From: Geminocystis sp. NIES-3709
Lineage (GTDB): Bacteria; Cyanobacteriota; Cyanobacteriia; Cyanobacteriales; Cyanobacteriaceae
Assembly (NCBI RefSeq): GCF_001548115.1
Contig: NZ_AP014821.1
Coordinates: forward strand, 2,297,262-2,361,261
Reading direction: 5' to 3'
DNA: 64,000 nt
Positions 42,806-53,850 of the stretch are shown here, piece after piece. The notes beneath the pieces are model-generated. The model ran no database searches. It was not told the DNA's origin and saw only the letters and a program-made list of their open reading frames with translations. A program made the position numbers and the translations under genes. Numbering within the stretch: the stretch's first letter is position 1; each line of letters starts with the position of its first letter.

Positions 42806-45800
42806 TTACGCCATGACAGGGGATTTTTGCTCCACCAAACTTTTAATGGATTGTAAGAATTTTTGTTCAATATAAGGTTTAGTAAAATAAGCATTTGCCC
42901 CTAAATGAGTTGCTAACTTACGGTGTTTATCGTTACTACGAGAAGTTAACATCGCAACAGGAATTTTATTCAATTCAGGATAGCGTCTTCTTTGCCCTAA
43001 AAATTCAAATCCATTCATATTAGGCATTTCTATATCGCATATTATTAAGCTAACTTTAGAACTTTGTTGTAGTTGTTCGAGTGCATCTTTTCCATCTTTA
43101 GCTTGAATGACTCTATAACCAGCTTTTTCTAAAGATAGAGCAAGAGTTCGTCGCATAGCGGCACTATCATCAACAACTAATACAGTGGCAACTTGTAAAG
43201 GATTAATTGGAGGAGCAGATGATTTATTATAACTACTACTTGTAACCCCTTTACGGTGAATGTTAACTACCGGATTCATGGTTTCTAAGAATGTGGCTAA
43301 GAGAATAGCAGTATTAATGACAGGGATTAATGTACCATCTCCCAAAATTGTACAACCATAGCTATAGCTAGGTGCTGTTAAGGCATTACCAAAGGGTTTA
43401 ATGACTAATTCTTGTTCACTGACAAGATCTTCGACTTCTATGGCGAATAATTCTTGTCCTAAACTCATTAATAACAAAGGATTTGCCCAGTCTTCAGGGG
43501 TTGGTAATACTTCTAAGGCTTGACTAATAGATGGATTTTCTGCCACGTAGCAACGATATTCTAATAAATCGCTTAAGGGATAAATCGGTACTACTTTATT
43601 TTCATAGTATAAAAAGCGTTTGTTACCAGAAGTTTTTAATTGATGTTCTTCAGGGACAATAATTTCTTCAATATTATCAGAAGGTAAGGCATAAAAATGA
43701 CTATTGGCAGACAATACTAATAGTTTATCGATCGTGAGAGTTAATGGTAATCGTAGAATAAATGTAGTACCTTGTCCGGGTTCTGATTCTACAGATATTG
43801 TACCTTTAAGCGATCGTAATTGAGAACGAACAATATCTAAACCAACACCACGGCCAGAAATTTCTGTCACTTCAGCGGCAGTGGAAAACCCGGGTTCAAA
43901 AATAAGATCAAGTAAATTATCTTTTGTTGTAACTGCTAATTCTTCAGGAGTTAACATTTGTCGCTCGATCGCTTTTTGTCCAATTTTATTTAGATTCAAA
44001 CCACCCCCATCATCTTTAATTTGAATAATTGTTTGGTTGCCTTGATGATAGGCTTTGACTTCAATAATCCCTGTTTCAGGTTTACCCCTTTGTTTACGCA
44101 CCTCTGGAGTTTCAATACCATGATCAAAACCATTACGGATCAAATGTACTAGAGGATCATATAATTTTTCCAATGCTGCCTTATCAACCAGTACGCTTGT
44201 ACCATTAAGTTTGAGGTTAACTTTTTTATTATATTTCACTGATAAATCTCGAAGAACACGAGGGAAACGGTTTAAGACTTCCCCTAAAGGTAGCATTCTT
44301 GCCCACATTAATTCATCTCGCATTCGATTAAGCATTTGACGCTGATTTTCTACCGTTTGTCCCGATTGTCCTGCAAATAAGGCAATATCATCCACTGCTT
44401 CTTCTAGTTGAATCATTTGCTCAATTAGCCCTTGAACAACATAATACATATTGTCATAACTATCCATTTCTAGGGAATCAAAGGCAGAAGATAAATTAAA
44501 TTCTCCGTCTTCGCTAAAATTAAAAGGTAAGTTAGATGTATTTTGACGCTTACTTTTACCACCTATACCTATACCACCAAATTTGTCAGGAGAGGTAAGC
44601 ATTTTGTCAGATAAATCTCGTAAATTATTAGCCATTACTTGAAAACGACCAAATCTTTCTAATAACTCTCTAACAGAAGTTTGCAATTTATCATTTTGGA
44701 GAGATAATCCGTTACGGTTAATAGATAATTCGCCGATCAGATTATTCATTCTTTCTAACCGCTCTAAATCAACTCTTACAGTTAAATTAGTTTTAGCCGA
44801 AGTCGTAGTACTGGTTGGAGTTGGTGTTTTTTCTTCGATCGAATTTTTTTGAATTTTTTTGAATTTTTTGTTGACGCTACTTTTAATTTCTTCTTGGCTT
44901 TTTAATCCGGGTAATTTTTGATAAACATCACCAATAGATTTGATTACCGCATCCAGATTTTCTAAAGATGAACTAACTTCTTGTCTGTCTTCACTCGGTG
45001 GCACGGATTCTGCCTCAAATACCGATTCTAAAGAAGGACTTTCTGTTTCTTCCTCAACATTTTCAGAGGATAAGAAGGATTCTACATTAGCAGATTCTGA
45101 CTCAAATATGGATTCTAAAGAAGGGCTTTCCGTTTCTTCTTCAACATTTTCATGGGATAAGAAGGATTCTACATTAGCAGATTCTGACTCAAATACCGAT
45201 TCTAAAGAAGGACTTTCCGTTTCTTCTTCAACATTTTCATGAGATAAGAAAGATTCTACATTAGCAGATTCATTAGCGGATTCTGACTCAAATACCGATT
45301 CTAAAGACGGAGTTAATTCTGCTTCTCCTTGTAATCCGTTAATCATGGACATATCAACATTGGAGAATACTTCACTCAAAGAAGGTAAAACGATATTTTC
45401 TTCTTCCATCTCGTCAATCACGGACATATCTACATTAGAGAAGACTTCACTTAGAGAAGGTAAAACGCTGTTTTCTTCTATTTCATTAATCACAGACATA
45501 TCGATATTGGAGAATACTTCACTCAAAGAAGGAATAGTGGTATTTTTATCTTCTTCTAAGGCTAATTCAGAGGCTTTGGCTAAAAGTTCAATTTCTTCTT
45601 CACTAAATTCTGAGGCAAAAATCTCTTCGATCGAGGGTATGCTATCGTTGTTATCATCATCTTGTATAGCTTGGTGAATTGCATTTATTTGTTCCTCGTT
45701 GAGATTGACATTAAAAGCATCATCGAGAGGGGGATTATTTGCTTGGGTTTGTCTATCTTCTGGGGTAATTGTAAACGGTTGTTGTGTGGAGAAGGCTATT

Positions 45801-48800
45801 TCCTCAAACACATCGTTTAAAGATGATGCACTTTCCGTATCTTCTTTCACGTCTAATAAGAATACTTCTCCGTCTTCGTAGGGGATGTCATTTTCTGCAA
45901 ATCGTCTCAATTCTTCACTGGGTGTGCCTCCTGTGACTCGATCGCCTTTTAAGACTAAATCTCTTGCTAAATCTGCATCCCTAATAATTATTTGAATAAT
46001 ATTTAAAGCATTTTGAGGATTTTTTTCGATGGCTATTAATCCCAATTTGGCTATTTCAGCAAAACCGGGTAACACGAGCATTTCGCCAAAACCAGAAAAC
46101 ACCTCTAAAGTTGCCCGTAATTCTCCAGCAAGGGGTTGAGAAGTCGGATTTTTGAGAACATTTTTGAGTCGTTGTAATTCTTCTTGAACATCAACCTCAA
46201 ACATTGATTGCACAATGTCCACCCCTAAATCACTAGAAGACGGAATGTAATCATCTACACGACTCAGGGCTGTTCCTAATCGAGTATTCATTTTTGCCCA
46301 AACTTCATTAGCGGTAGCTAATGCTTCTTGAGGATTATAGCTTCCTGTTTCAATTTGTTGAGTTAAAGCACTTCTTAAACAGTCAAAGCCTTCTAATAAC
46401 CAGCCTTCAAGCTCTGTATCTAATTCTATAGTAGGATCGTATAGTACTTTGAAAACGTCTTCTAACTGGTGAGAAATCATTTTAATCGCTTCTAATCCGA
46501 CACTAGCAGATCCCCCCTTAAGGGAATGAGCGGCTCTCATTATTTCGTGAATTTTGGCGGTACTACGATCGTCTCTGAGAGTTAATAAACCATTTTCGAT
46601 AATTTCTAATAATTCTGGTGCTTCTTCTACAAAGAAACTATAGGATTGATCATTGGTGTCGATCGGTGCTTCAATATGTTCTGTAAAGGTTATTTGGGGG
46701 ACATTTTCTGTGACGATTTCTCCAGCTAAAGATAATAACTCTGTACTTGGTTCGCCTCCAGATTCTCGATCGCCTTCCATAACGAGGTTTTGAGCAATTT
46801 CTAAGTTATCAATAAAGGCTTTGGTAATAGTACCAATTTCTGAAGCATTACGTTCCAGTGCTTTAGCCGCCGTTTGACAAATGGCAACAAATCCGGGTAA
46901 TGCCAACATTTCCCCAAAACCAGAAAAAATCTCGATTTGCATAGAGACTAAATCTTGCATTTGGGCTTCATCACCCTGACTTAATGCCTCTTTTAAGCTG
47001 TCAATTCCTTCAACCACATCGACTTCAAAAATTGAAGTGGCAATATCAATGCCCAAATCACTAGAAGATGGTAAATATTCTTCCGATTTAGCAATTTCCT
47101 CGCCATATTTTCCTTCAAACTCTACCCACATGGCATTTGCTGATTCTAAAGCAAGTTTCTCGTCATAAGTTTGCTCTTCTAACCTAGCTGTTAAAGGTTG
47201 ACGTAAAAGTTGATAAATTTCACGAATATAAGATTTAGTATCCTCATCCAAAGGGATATTTTCATTGAATAAGGCTTTTAAACTCTTTTCTACCCTTAAA
47301 GCAATATTTCCTAAATCTTCTAAACCAGCACTTCTAGCACCTCCTTTCAAAGAATGAGCGGCTCTTGCTACTTCATTAACTTCATTTATATCTCTTGTTT
47401 CTAAAGCATTTTCTAAACCATTATCGATAAGACTAATTAAATCTACTGCTTCATCAATAAAAAATACATAGGCTTGGGCTTGTAGCTCTTGTTGTTGATT
47501 ATTACTTTCATCTTCAATACTGAAGTTATCTACTAGAAAATCTAAATCATTTGAGTCTATTGAGGTGGTGTAATCTTCTTCTTGATTAAAGTTATTATCT
47601 TCGCTTATTAAATCACCAAATTCTATACTTTGTTCACTATAAGAATCTTCTATTTCACTGACTAAATCACCAAATTCTGGGATATTTTCTTCTTGACTAA
47701 AGTCATCATTTTCACTAACTAAATCACCAAATTCTGAGATATTTTCTTCTTGACTAAAGTCATCATTTTCATTAACTAAATCACCAAATTCTGGGATATT
47801 TTCTTCTTGGGTAAAATCATCATTTTCACTGACTAAATCACCAAATTCTGGGATATTTTCTTCTTGGGTAAAATCATCATTTTCACTGACTAAATCACCA
47901 AATTCTGGGATATTTTCTTCTTGACTAAAGTCATCATTTTCATTGACTAAATCAGCAAATTCTAAGTTTTCGGAATTTAGATTAAAAGTATCATTTTCTT
48001 CAATTAAATCAGTGAAATCGATGTTTTCCGCCATTTTTAGCTCATTTTCAGAGGGGGTATCCATTGAAAAATTAAAGTTTTCTGAATCATGGGTGTGTAC
48101 ATCGATCGTATTTTGAGAGTCATTTTCTTGAGCAATTTCACTAAAGTCGAGGGTTGAGTCTTTGCCTTCGTTTATTTCTAATAATCCTGCTAGTTGTTGA
48201 AGTATGGTAGAAGGTTGACCTCCTTGCTCTCGATCGCCCGATAATACTTGTTGTCTAGCTTCTGTCAAATCATTGATTAAATAGGAAGTTATTTGTTGAA
48301 TACGATGGGGATAATTGTTAATAGCTAAAGATACTGTATCGGCAATATTTTTTAAGCCAATTAAACTGGTCATTTCACTAAAACCAGTCAACATTTCCAA
48401 CTGTAATGTTACCTCATTTTGTAATTCGATAATAGGTAAATTATTTAAACTTTCTTTCAGTTGTTCGATCGTTTGTAAAACGTCAACTTCAAATAAAGAT
48501 TGAACTAAATCAATCCCTAAATCTGCCGAGGATGGTAAATAATCATTAACCTGAATATGCCCTAATTTTTGTCCTAATTTATCCCAAACAATTAAAGCAT
48601 TTTGTTCCCATTCTGGTTGATAATTTCCTGTTTCTATTTGTTCAGAAAGGGCATTTTTTAAACAGTCGAATCCTTCTAATAAATAATTTTCTAATTCATC
48701 ATCAACCACAACAGTTTCATCAAATAAAGCTTTTAAATAATCTTCTAATTTGTGAGAAATATTTTTGATCCCTTCTAAACCAACACTGGCTGCACCCCCT

Positions 48801-49780
48801 TTAATAGAATGTGCCGATCGCATCATATCATTAACTTTAGAGATGCTTTTATCTTCTCTTACTGTCAGCAATCCGCTTTCGAGATTGTGTAATAAGTCTG
48901 GAACTTCAGCAATAAAGAATTGATAACTTGGATCGTTTATATTAAAGGTAACTTGATAGTTTTGGGTGAGTTGTTCAATAACGTTAATTTCTACTTGGGC
49001 GCTGGTATCTTCTGCTAGGGTAAGTAAAGCAGAACAAGGATTTCCGCCCTCTGTACGATCGCCTAATAATACTACATCTCTGCTTTTATCTAAATCTTGT
49101 ACTAATAATGTGGCAATGGTAACAGCTTTGTCGGGATGTTTTTGTAAGGCTTGTTGAGTAATGCTAATCAGGAGAGAAAAACCTGATAAATTTACTAATT
49201 CACTGAAACCCGTGAGAATATCAAGAGATTCTTGTAACTCCTGTAAAGGATTAAAAGTCTCAGGAGAAGCGATAACCCCTTTTAAACGACGTATTTCTTG
49301 GGCAACGTCAACTTCAAAAATTGAGGCAATTATATCAATGCCTAAATCTTCCGAAGACGGGAGATAATTTTCTACTTGTTTAAGGGCATTTCCTAATTTT
49401 AACTCTAATTTTTCCCATGTCTGATTTGCTCTATTTTGTGCCTGTTGTCGATCGAAATTACCCGTTTCTAATTGTTCTCTTAAAGGTATCGCTAAACAGT
49501 CATAACCCTCTAAAAACAAGTCTTCTAACTCTGTATCAATAACTAAATCTTCATTGTAAAGGGCTTTTATATAATCTTCTAATTTATGGGCAATATCTCT
49601 AATACCTTTTAAACCAACACTGGCAGAACCACCTTTAATAGAATGAGCCGCTCTCATCATACCATGAACAGTAGAAGTACTTTTATCTTCTCGTAAATTC
49701 AGTAAACCGTTTTCAATTCCTTGTAAAAGTTCAGGTACTTCGTCAATGAATAATTGATATGCTTGGTTGAGTGGATTCAT
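42806..49780 (-). CDS. CheA-type hybrid histidine kinase with four Hpt domains (PixL-like)
   Basis: A 2324-residue signalling kinase. Four Hpt domains with AHSIKGG/AHSLKGG motifs lie at about residues 5-110 (His 46), 280-385, 770-870 and 1045-1150. Between and after them are long acidic linkers with tandem repeats. The kinase core follows: dimerisation (about 1655-1750), HATPase (NGFDHGIE and GQGTTF motifs, 1840-1995), CheW-like (2010-2165), and a C-terminal receiver (VLVVDDSAAMRR, about 2195-2315) with the phosphorylated Asp in ICDIEMPN. Order Hpt-kinase-CheW-REC matches PixL/PilL of cyanobacterial phototaxis and pili. Each Hpt is followed by a paired SSDLGIDI block. It follows two chemoreceptor genes, which fits a pixJ-pixL arrangement. 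The extra Hpt copies and repeats are unusual. Regulation of motility by light is inferred. Confidence 0.85.
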   Translation of the reverse strand: MNPLNQAYQLFIDEVPELLQGIENGLLNLREDKSTSTVHGMMRAAHSIKGGSASVGLKGIRDIAHKLEDYIKALYNEDLVIDTELEDLFLEGYDCLAIPLREQLETGNFDRQQAQNRANQTWEKLELKLGNALKQVENYLPSSEDLGIDIIASIFEVDVAQEIRRLKGVIASPETFNPLQELQESLDILTGFSELVNLSGFSLLISITQQALQKHPDKAVTIATLLVQDLDKSRDVVLLGDRTEGGNPCSALLTLAEDTSAQVEINVIEQLTQNYQVTFNINDPSYQFFIAEVPDLLHNLESGLLTVREDKSISKVNDMMRSAHSIKGGAASVGLEGIKNISHKLEDYLKALFDETVVVDDELENYLLEGFDCLKNALSEQIETGNYQPEWEQNALIVWDKLGQKLGHIQVNDYLPSSADLGIDLVQSLFEVDVLQTIEQLKESLNNLPIIELQNEVTLQLEMLTGFSEMTSLIGLKNIADTVSLAINNYPHRIQQITSYLINDLTEARQQVLSGDREQGGQPSTILQQLAGLLEINEGKDSTLDFSEIAQENDSQNTIDVHTHDSENFNFSMDTPSENELKMAENIDFTDLIEENDTFNLNSENLEFADLVNENDDFSQEENIPEFGDLVSENDDFTQEENIPEFGDLVSENDDFTQEENIPEFGDLVNENDDFSQEENISEFGDLVSENDDFSQEENIPEFGDLVSEIEDSYSEQSIEFGDLISEDNNFNQEEDYTTSIDSNDLDFLVDNFSIEDESNNQQQELQAQAYVFFIDEAVDLISLIDNGLENALETRDINEVNEVARAAHSLKGGARSAGLEDLGNIALRVEKSLKALFNENIPLDEDTKSYIREIYQLLRQPLTARLEEQTYDEKLALESANAMWVEFEGKYGEEIAKSEEYLPSSSDLGIDIATSIFEVDVVEGIDSLKEALSQGDEAQMQDLVSMQIEIFSGFGEMLALPGFVAICQTAAKALERNASEIGTITKAFIDNLEIAQNLVMEGDRESGGEPSTELLSLAGEIVTENVPQITFTEHIEAPIDTNDQSYSFFVEEAPELLEIIENGLLTLRDDRSTAKIHEIMRAAHSLKGGSASVGLEAIKMISHQLEDVFKVLYDPTIELDTELEGWLLEGFDCLRSALTQQIETGSYNPQEALATANEVWAKMNTRLGTALSRVDDYIPSSSDLGVDIVQSMFEVDVQEELQRLKNVLKNPTSQPLAGELRATLEVFSGFGEMLVLPGFAEIAKLGLIAIEKNPQNALNIIQIIIRDADLARDLVLKGDRVTGGTPSEELRRFAENDIPYEDGEVFLLDVKEDTESASSLNDVFEEIAFSTQQPFTITPEDRQTQANNPPLDDAFNVNLNEEQINAIHQAIQDDDNNDSIPSIEEIFASEFSEEEIELLAKASELALEEDKNTTIPSLSEVFSNIDMSVINEIEENSVLPSLSEVFSNVDMSVIDEMEEENIVLPSLSEVFSNVDMSMINGLQGEAELTPSLESVFESESANESANVESFLSHENVEEETESPSLESVFESESANVESFLSHENVEEETESPSLESIFESESANVESFLSSENVEEETESPSLESVFEAESVPPSEDRQEVSSSLENLDAVIKSIGDVYQKLPGLKSQEEIKSSVNKKFKKIQKNSIEEKTPTPTSTTTSAKTNLTVRVDLERLERMNNLIGELSINRNGLSLQNDKLQTSVRELLERFGRFQVMANNLRDLSDKMLTSPDKFGGIGIGGKSKRQNTSNLPFNFSEDGEFNLSSAFDSLEMDSYDNMYYVVQGLIEQMIQLEEAVDDIALFAGQSGQTVENQRQMLNRMRDELMWARMLPLGEVLNRFPRVLRDLSVKYNKKVNLKLNGTSVLVDKAALEKLYDPLVHLIRNGFDHGIETPEVRKQRGKPETGIIEVKAYHQGNQTIIQIKDDGGGLNLNKIGQKAIERQMLTPEELAVTTKDNLLDLIFEPGFSTAAEVTEISGRGVGLDIVRSQLRSLKGTISVESEPGQGTTFILRLPLTLTIDKLLVLSANSHFYALPSDNIEEIIVPEEHQLKTSGNKRFLYYENKVVPIYPLSDLLEYRCYVAENPSISQALEVLPTPEDWANPLLLMSLGQELFAIEVEDLVSEQELVIKPFGNALTAPSYSYGCTILGDGTLIPVINTAILLATFLETMNPVVNIHRKGVTSSSYNKSSAPPINPLQVATVLVVDDSAAMRRTLALSLEKAGYRVIQAKDGKDALEQLQQSSKVSLIICDIEMPNMNGFEFLGQRRRYPELNKIPVAMLTSRSNDKHRKLATHLGANAYFTKPYIEQKFLQSIKSLVEQKSPVMA
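45000..45320 (-). repeat. Acidic in-frame tandem repeat array B (about 87 bp unit)
   Basis: Within the CheA-like gene about four units of PSLESVFESESANVESFL followed by SxENVEEETE occur in a row, 29 residues each. The DNA copies are nearly identical, which suggests recent expansion. Function unknown; probably disordered linker with repeated PSLxxVF motif. Confidence 0.75.
45330..45545 (-). repeat. In-frame tandem repeat array C (about 75 bp unit)
   Basis: Three units of PSLSEVFSNVDMSVIDEMEE with small changes lie just N-terminal of array B in the same kinase. Both arrays share the core PSLxxVF, so they may derive from one motif. Confidence 0.72.
47605..47985 (-). repeat. In-frame tandem repeat array A (57 bp unit)
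   Basis: Five close copies plus two degenerate copies of the 19-residue unit FGDLVSENDDFSQEENIPE lie between the second and third Hpt domains of the kinase. The unit is strongly acidic, and the near-identical DNA points to slippage or recombination. It stays in frame throughout. Confidence 0.8.
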
Positions 49781-50033
49781 GGCAACTATCAGATTTTGTT
49801 TAGGGTAATTTAGTCAGAGTCTATTACTTAGTTTAACAACTCATTTCACCAATAATGAATAATATTTTACATCTTCACCATGGTTGAGTTTATTTTTTCG
49901 TTTAAATATTGTAGCTTTTTATATTATTGCAGATTTCTTATGTAATTCTCATTCTGTTTTCTCTCTCATCACCGAGAATTTATGATAGGTAACTGTCAAT
50001 TGTACATTGTCTATTGTTGAAGTTTATTCATGA

Positions 50034-53000
50034 TCAACTAACTTTAAACTGGGATACGTTAGACTCCAATTTTCGAGCCACCTCTTGTAATTCTACGAAA
50101 GAATCTGATAATTGAATTACGGAAGCAGTAGTTTTTTCTGCCACTTTAGCCACTTCTGACATTTTAGATTTAACATCTTCAGAGTTTTCTGACTGTTCAA
50201 AGGCCGCAGCTGCGATCGCTTCTACTAATTCATTAATTTGAGTTGTAGCGGCAGCAATCTGGTTTAAACTTTGGCGGGTTTCTTCTACCAATTTACTACC
50301 TTCAATTACCTGCTCAGTACCTTCCTCCATAGCTGTAACAACGACTTTGGTTTCGTTGATAATCTCATTAACCAATTTATCAATGTCTGCTGTTGCTTGG
50401 GCGGATTGAGTTGCTAAAGTTCTTACTTCTTCTGCAATTACCGCAAAACCAGTTCCTTGCTCTCCAGCCCTTGCGGCCTCGATCGAGGCTTTTAATGCCA
50501 AAAGGTGAGTTTGAGCGGCAAATCTGCCAATCAGTCCGACTACTGTCGAAATATTTTGGGTTGTATCCCCTAATTTTTTAACCTGTTCAGCCGCTTGTTG
50601 TACTGTCGATCGAATTTCAATAATAGATTTTACCGTACGATTCATCGCTGAGTCACCTATTTCGACACTTTCTTGAGCTTTTTGCAGGGCTTCTTCCGCT
50701 TGTTCGGCATTTTCTGCTACCAAATTACTAGAACGACTCATCTGGTTAATAGTTTGTAAGGCTTCACTAATATTTCCTACTTGTTCCTCAATTTCTTGAC
50801 GTAGGATTCTTACATCATTCTCGTTAGTGGTGGTCGTTTTTGCTACTTCTGCGGCCGCCGTTTGTACCTCTGATACAATTTTTCTTAAACTCTCAATGGT
50901 GGCATTATAGGAGTCAGCGATCGTACCAATTTCATCTTCTGTCACCGTTGCACGAATAGTTAAATCACCCTGAGAAACGGGATCAACTTGCATTAACAGT
51001 TCTAAAGCTCGTCGTTGCAGTAATTCTTTACCTTCTCTTTGAATTATCTCAGCATTTAACTGCAATTCAAGAAGTTTTACCCGCTCTAAACTTAAACCAA
51101 CTTGGGTAGCTAATTGAGTAAATAGTTCAATTTCCATTACTTCCCAATTACGGACACCTGAACATTGATGACAAATTAACAAACCGATTAATTTACGGTT
51201 AACAAGAATAGGAGCGACTAAATTCGCTTTGACGGCAAATGGTTCTAATTGTTTGATGTGACATTGAGTTAAACCAGCTCGATAAATGTCTGAAGTAGCT
51301 TGAACTCTCCCTTGTTGATACTGTTCCACATATCGATCGGCAAAACAAGGATCTGCAACAGTTGCACCCAAAGCGGAGGGAAAATTTAACGCCACAGATT
51401 CAGCAATTATAGTTCCTCTCCAAGTTTCATCAAATTCATAGACGATGGTACGATCAGTTTTTAAGGCTGTACGAATTTCTTTAACAGCAGAATCTAATAC
51501 TTGTGTTCTAGTTAAACTACTGGCTAGAGAAAGAGTAATTTCTTTAAGTTGTTCTGCTCTATTAGCCGCAGCCATTTGGTTTTTAAGAATGTTTACCCTG
51601 TCCAAAATAACCCCAAATCGTAGGGCAATTTGACCTAAAAAGGTGATTTCTCTTTCTTCCCAAGTATGATGTTGTCTGCAATGATGGGCGATGAGAAGGG
51701 CGAATAATTGTCCTTGACTGATAATCGGTACAACTAAATTAGATTTAATTTGTAAACGATACATTAAGGCTTCGTGTTCTTCGGCAAATCCTGCTGTATA
51801 AACGTTTTCGGTGGGAACAACTCGACCATTTAAGTAAGCATTTCTTAATTCAGGTGGAATACAAGGATCGTTAATTTCTTCACTTAGCGCACTAGGTAAA
51901 TCAAAATCTCCGGCTTCATTGCTGATATATCCACTCCAATCAGGCTTAAAACGATAGATAACAAGACGATCGACTTGTAAAATTTCTTTAGCTTTCGGTA
52001 ATGCTCGATCGAAAACACTATTAAGATCATCTTCATCAAGGGTACGAGAACCAGTTATTTCTTGGAAAAGACTAATTTTGCTGGAATCTAACATTAAAAT
52101 AGATTCAGTTTGTGCAATGTTATCCGCTAAATAATTGAAAGTACGAGCTAATTTACCAATTTCATCATTTCCTTGAATATCCGTTCTCCTAGTGTAATCT
52201 CCTTCTGCAAATAATTCCGCCGTCAACTGCAAAGATTCAATCGGTTTTGCAATTACTCGTCCCAAAATCAAGATTAATAGTAAATTTAAGATAAGTACTG
52301 CCACCGCCGTTTGACCTTGTACACTTAAATTACCAGAAATAATTTTATTGAGTGCTGTTTCAGGAGTTCCTCTTACAAGAATACCAACGGGCTGCTTTTG
52401 AAAATTTGGAATAATTTGAGCCGTAAAAGTGTAAGTGTTTTCTCCGACTTGATCTCTTACAGAAACGATGTCATCTGGATTTTCCAAGGCAAGTTTTAAG
52501 AGGGTTTCCGTTGTCAGAGATTGTCCTCTTGCTGTATCTGTTTCTGTTAATGCACTGGATAAACTAAATTTCTTGTCTCCAGTTATTTTATAGATAGCAC
52601 TATAGCCCCCTTTAAATTCTCTGATGGTATCTTCCACGATCGAGAATTTGCCATCTACCACATCCCCTGATACTAATACTCCAATTACTTGTTGTGTACC
52701 CGGACGAAATACTGGAGTAAAGGTATAACGAGTCAATACATCTTGATTTTGAGAAAGACTAGGAAAAATAGGAGGTAATTCCTTCGCTAAATCTGTCCAA
52801 GGGGTAATTTCAGTGGTTTTGATTTGTTGAGGATTATTAATAACTTGGGACACTAAGCCATTGGGATTAAATTCTTGTCCTGTACGCTCGTTATTGGCAT
52901 TGACAATAATTCTTTGATCCCTTCCTACGAGAGTAGCATATTCAATATTACGAGCTTTGATCTCATTTTGCAGAATTCGACGCACAATCGATCGTTCTTG

Positions 53001-53393
53001 AGGGTTTAAATTACCACCATTAACATTAATCAAAGCCGCATTAATAATTGCTAAGTTATCAGATTGTCCTCGAAAACCGAACCCCATTTGATTAACTTTA
53101 ATACTGTAGTTAATCTTTGTCGCTTCCAACTCGGAAATAGATTGGTTAACCAGTTGTTCTCTACCCCCTTGAACTACTTGAATAATTCCCACACTCAGTA
53201 ATGCCACGATCGAGATTGCTTGAGCAGTTACCAATACAAAAACCTGTTTTTTGCGAATCGATATGTTATAAAACCATGACACTATAGGAAGAGGATTTTT
53301 TTGGGGAATTGGTTTAGAAGATGCCGAAATCTGAGGTAAATTAGGGGAAATAGTTGATCTATCTAATTTTGGTTTATCTGGTGCTTGAGTCAT
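50034..53393 (-). CDS. Chemoreceptor with two GAF domains, one DXCF-type cyanobacteriochrome (PixJ-like)
   Basis: An 1119-residue methyl-accepting protein: transmembrane helix at about 50-72, periplasmic sensor domain (about 75-355, Cache-like), helix at 360-380, HAMP (380-430), GAF1 (440-600), GAF2 (625-775), second HAMP (about 800-840), and the signalling helical hairpin (860-1100) with its tip at about 960-995. GAF2 has Cys 683 in DPCF and Cys 711 followed by His, the two bilin-linking positions of DXCF cyanobacteriochromes such as PixJ. GAF1 keeps DPC (Cys 511) but has Glu-His at 539-540 where the canonical Cys should be, so it may not bind a bilin in the usual way. It is directly upstream of the CheA-like gene. 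Light sensing is inference from motifs. Confidence 0.85.
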   Translation of the reverse strand: MTQAPDKPKLDRSTISPNLPQISASSKPIPQKNPLPIVSWFYNISIRKKQVFVLVTAQAISIVALLSVGIIQVVQGGREQLVNQSISELEATKINYSIKVNQMGFGFRGQSDNLAIINAALINVNGGNLNPQERSIVRRILQNEIKARNIEYATLVGRDQRIIVNANNERTGQEFNPNGLVSQVINNPQQIKTTEITPWTDLAKELPPIFPSLSQNQDVLTRYTFTPVFRPGTQQVIGVLVSGDVVDGKFSIVEDTIREFKGGYSAIYKITGDKKFSLSSALTETDTARGQSLTTETLLKLALENPDDIVSVRDQVGENTYTFTAQIIPNFQKQPVGILVRGTPETALNKIISGNLSVQGQTAVAVLILNLLLILILGRVIAKPIESLQLTAELFAEGDYTRRTDIQGNDEIGKLARTFNYLADNIAQTESILMLDSSKISLFQEITGSRTLDEDDLNSVFDRALPKAKEILQVDRLVIYRFKPDWSGYISNEAGDFDLPSALSEEINDPCIPPELRNAYLNGRVVPTENVYTAGFAEEHEALMYRLQIKSNLVVPIISQGQLFALLIAHHCRQHHTWEEREITFLGQIALRFGVILDRVNILKNQMAAANRAEQLKEITLSLASSLTRTQVLDSAVKEIRTALKTDRTIVYEFDETWRGTIIAESVALNFPSALGATVADPCFADRYVEQYQQGRVQATSDIYRAGLTQCHIKQLEPFAVKANLVAPILVNRKLIGLLICHQCSGVRNWEVMEIELFTQLATQVGLSLERVKLLELQLNAEIIQREGKELLQRRALELLMQVDPVSQGDLTIRATVTEDEIGTIADSYNATIESLRKIVSEVQTAAAEVAKTTTTNENDVRILRQEIEEQVGNISEALQTINQMSRSSNLVAENAEQAEEALQKAQESVEIGDSAMNRTVKSIIEIRSTVQQAAEQVKKLGDTTQNISTVVGLIGRFAAQTHLLALKASIEAARAGEQGTGFAVIAEEVRTLATQSAQATADIDKLVNEIINETKVVVTAMEEGTEQVIEGSKLVEETRQSLNQIAAATTQINELVEAIAAAAFEQSENSEDVKSKMSEVAKVAEKTTASVIQLSDSFVELQEVARKLESNVSQFKVS

Positions 53394-53453
53394 GATATTA
53401 ATTAGGGGTGAGTAGTGGGTAATGAGTAATTATTGATTGTTAATGTTAATGAT

Positions 53454-53804
53454 TCATTTTTCAAATAGTTCTACGGGAGTTAATTTTAATTCAGGGAAAG
53501 TATGAGAAATGATAACAGAAGTATCTTGATAAGATTTAATTTGATAAATATTATTTTCATCTAAGGTACAGACAAAAATAGTCGGTTGTTTGGGATTACT
53601 TAACCAAGTGCGACTCGCTACAGCAAGATAATCAATTAACCAATATTCTTGAATACCTAAAAGTTGATATTCCGTTAATTTATCAATATAATCGTCTTCC
53701 CAATTAGTCGAGACTACCTCCACCACTAATTTTGATGGTTGAGATAAAAACGATTGAGCAGTTAAGTTAGATTCCCAATTTGGTTTTGCGATAACTGCTG
53801 TCAT
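53454..53804 (-). CDS. Uma2-family endonuclease-like protein, short form
   Basis: A 116-residue protein carrying only the central and C-terminal part of the Uma2 (DUF820) PD-(D/E)xK fold: KLVVEVVSTNWEDDYIDKLTEYQ then GIQEYWLIDY. Full-length members are about 180-200 residues and have an N-terminal part with LWVTEEE-like and PDlav segments that is missing here. The preserved E-x-V-S...D...K pattern holds most of the active site. It lies between two chemoreceptor genes on the same strand and may be an inserted or decayed passenger. Function of the family is unclear. Confidence 0.7.
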   Translation of the reverse strand: MTAVIAKPNWESNLTAQSFLSQPSKLVVEVVSTNWEDDYIDKLTEYQLLGIQEYWLIDYLAVASRTWLSNPKQPTIFVCTLDENNIYQIKSYQDTSVIISHTFPELKLTPVELFEK

Positions 53805-53850
53805 GAATAGTTAATAGTTAAATGATTAATTCCTGATTCCTAATTATTAT

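Noticed and set aside
44940-45677. Plus-strand Ser-rich frames opposite the kinase repeats
   Set aside because: They arise from the antisense of the acidic tandem repeats and have no independent support.
47605-47985. Regular direct repeats that could suggest a CRISPR array
   Set aside because: The 57-bp units are directly adjacent without spacers and stay in frame inside a kinase gene; they encode acidic linker.
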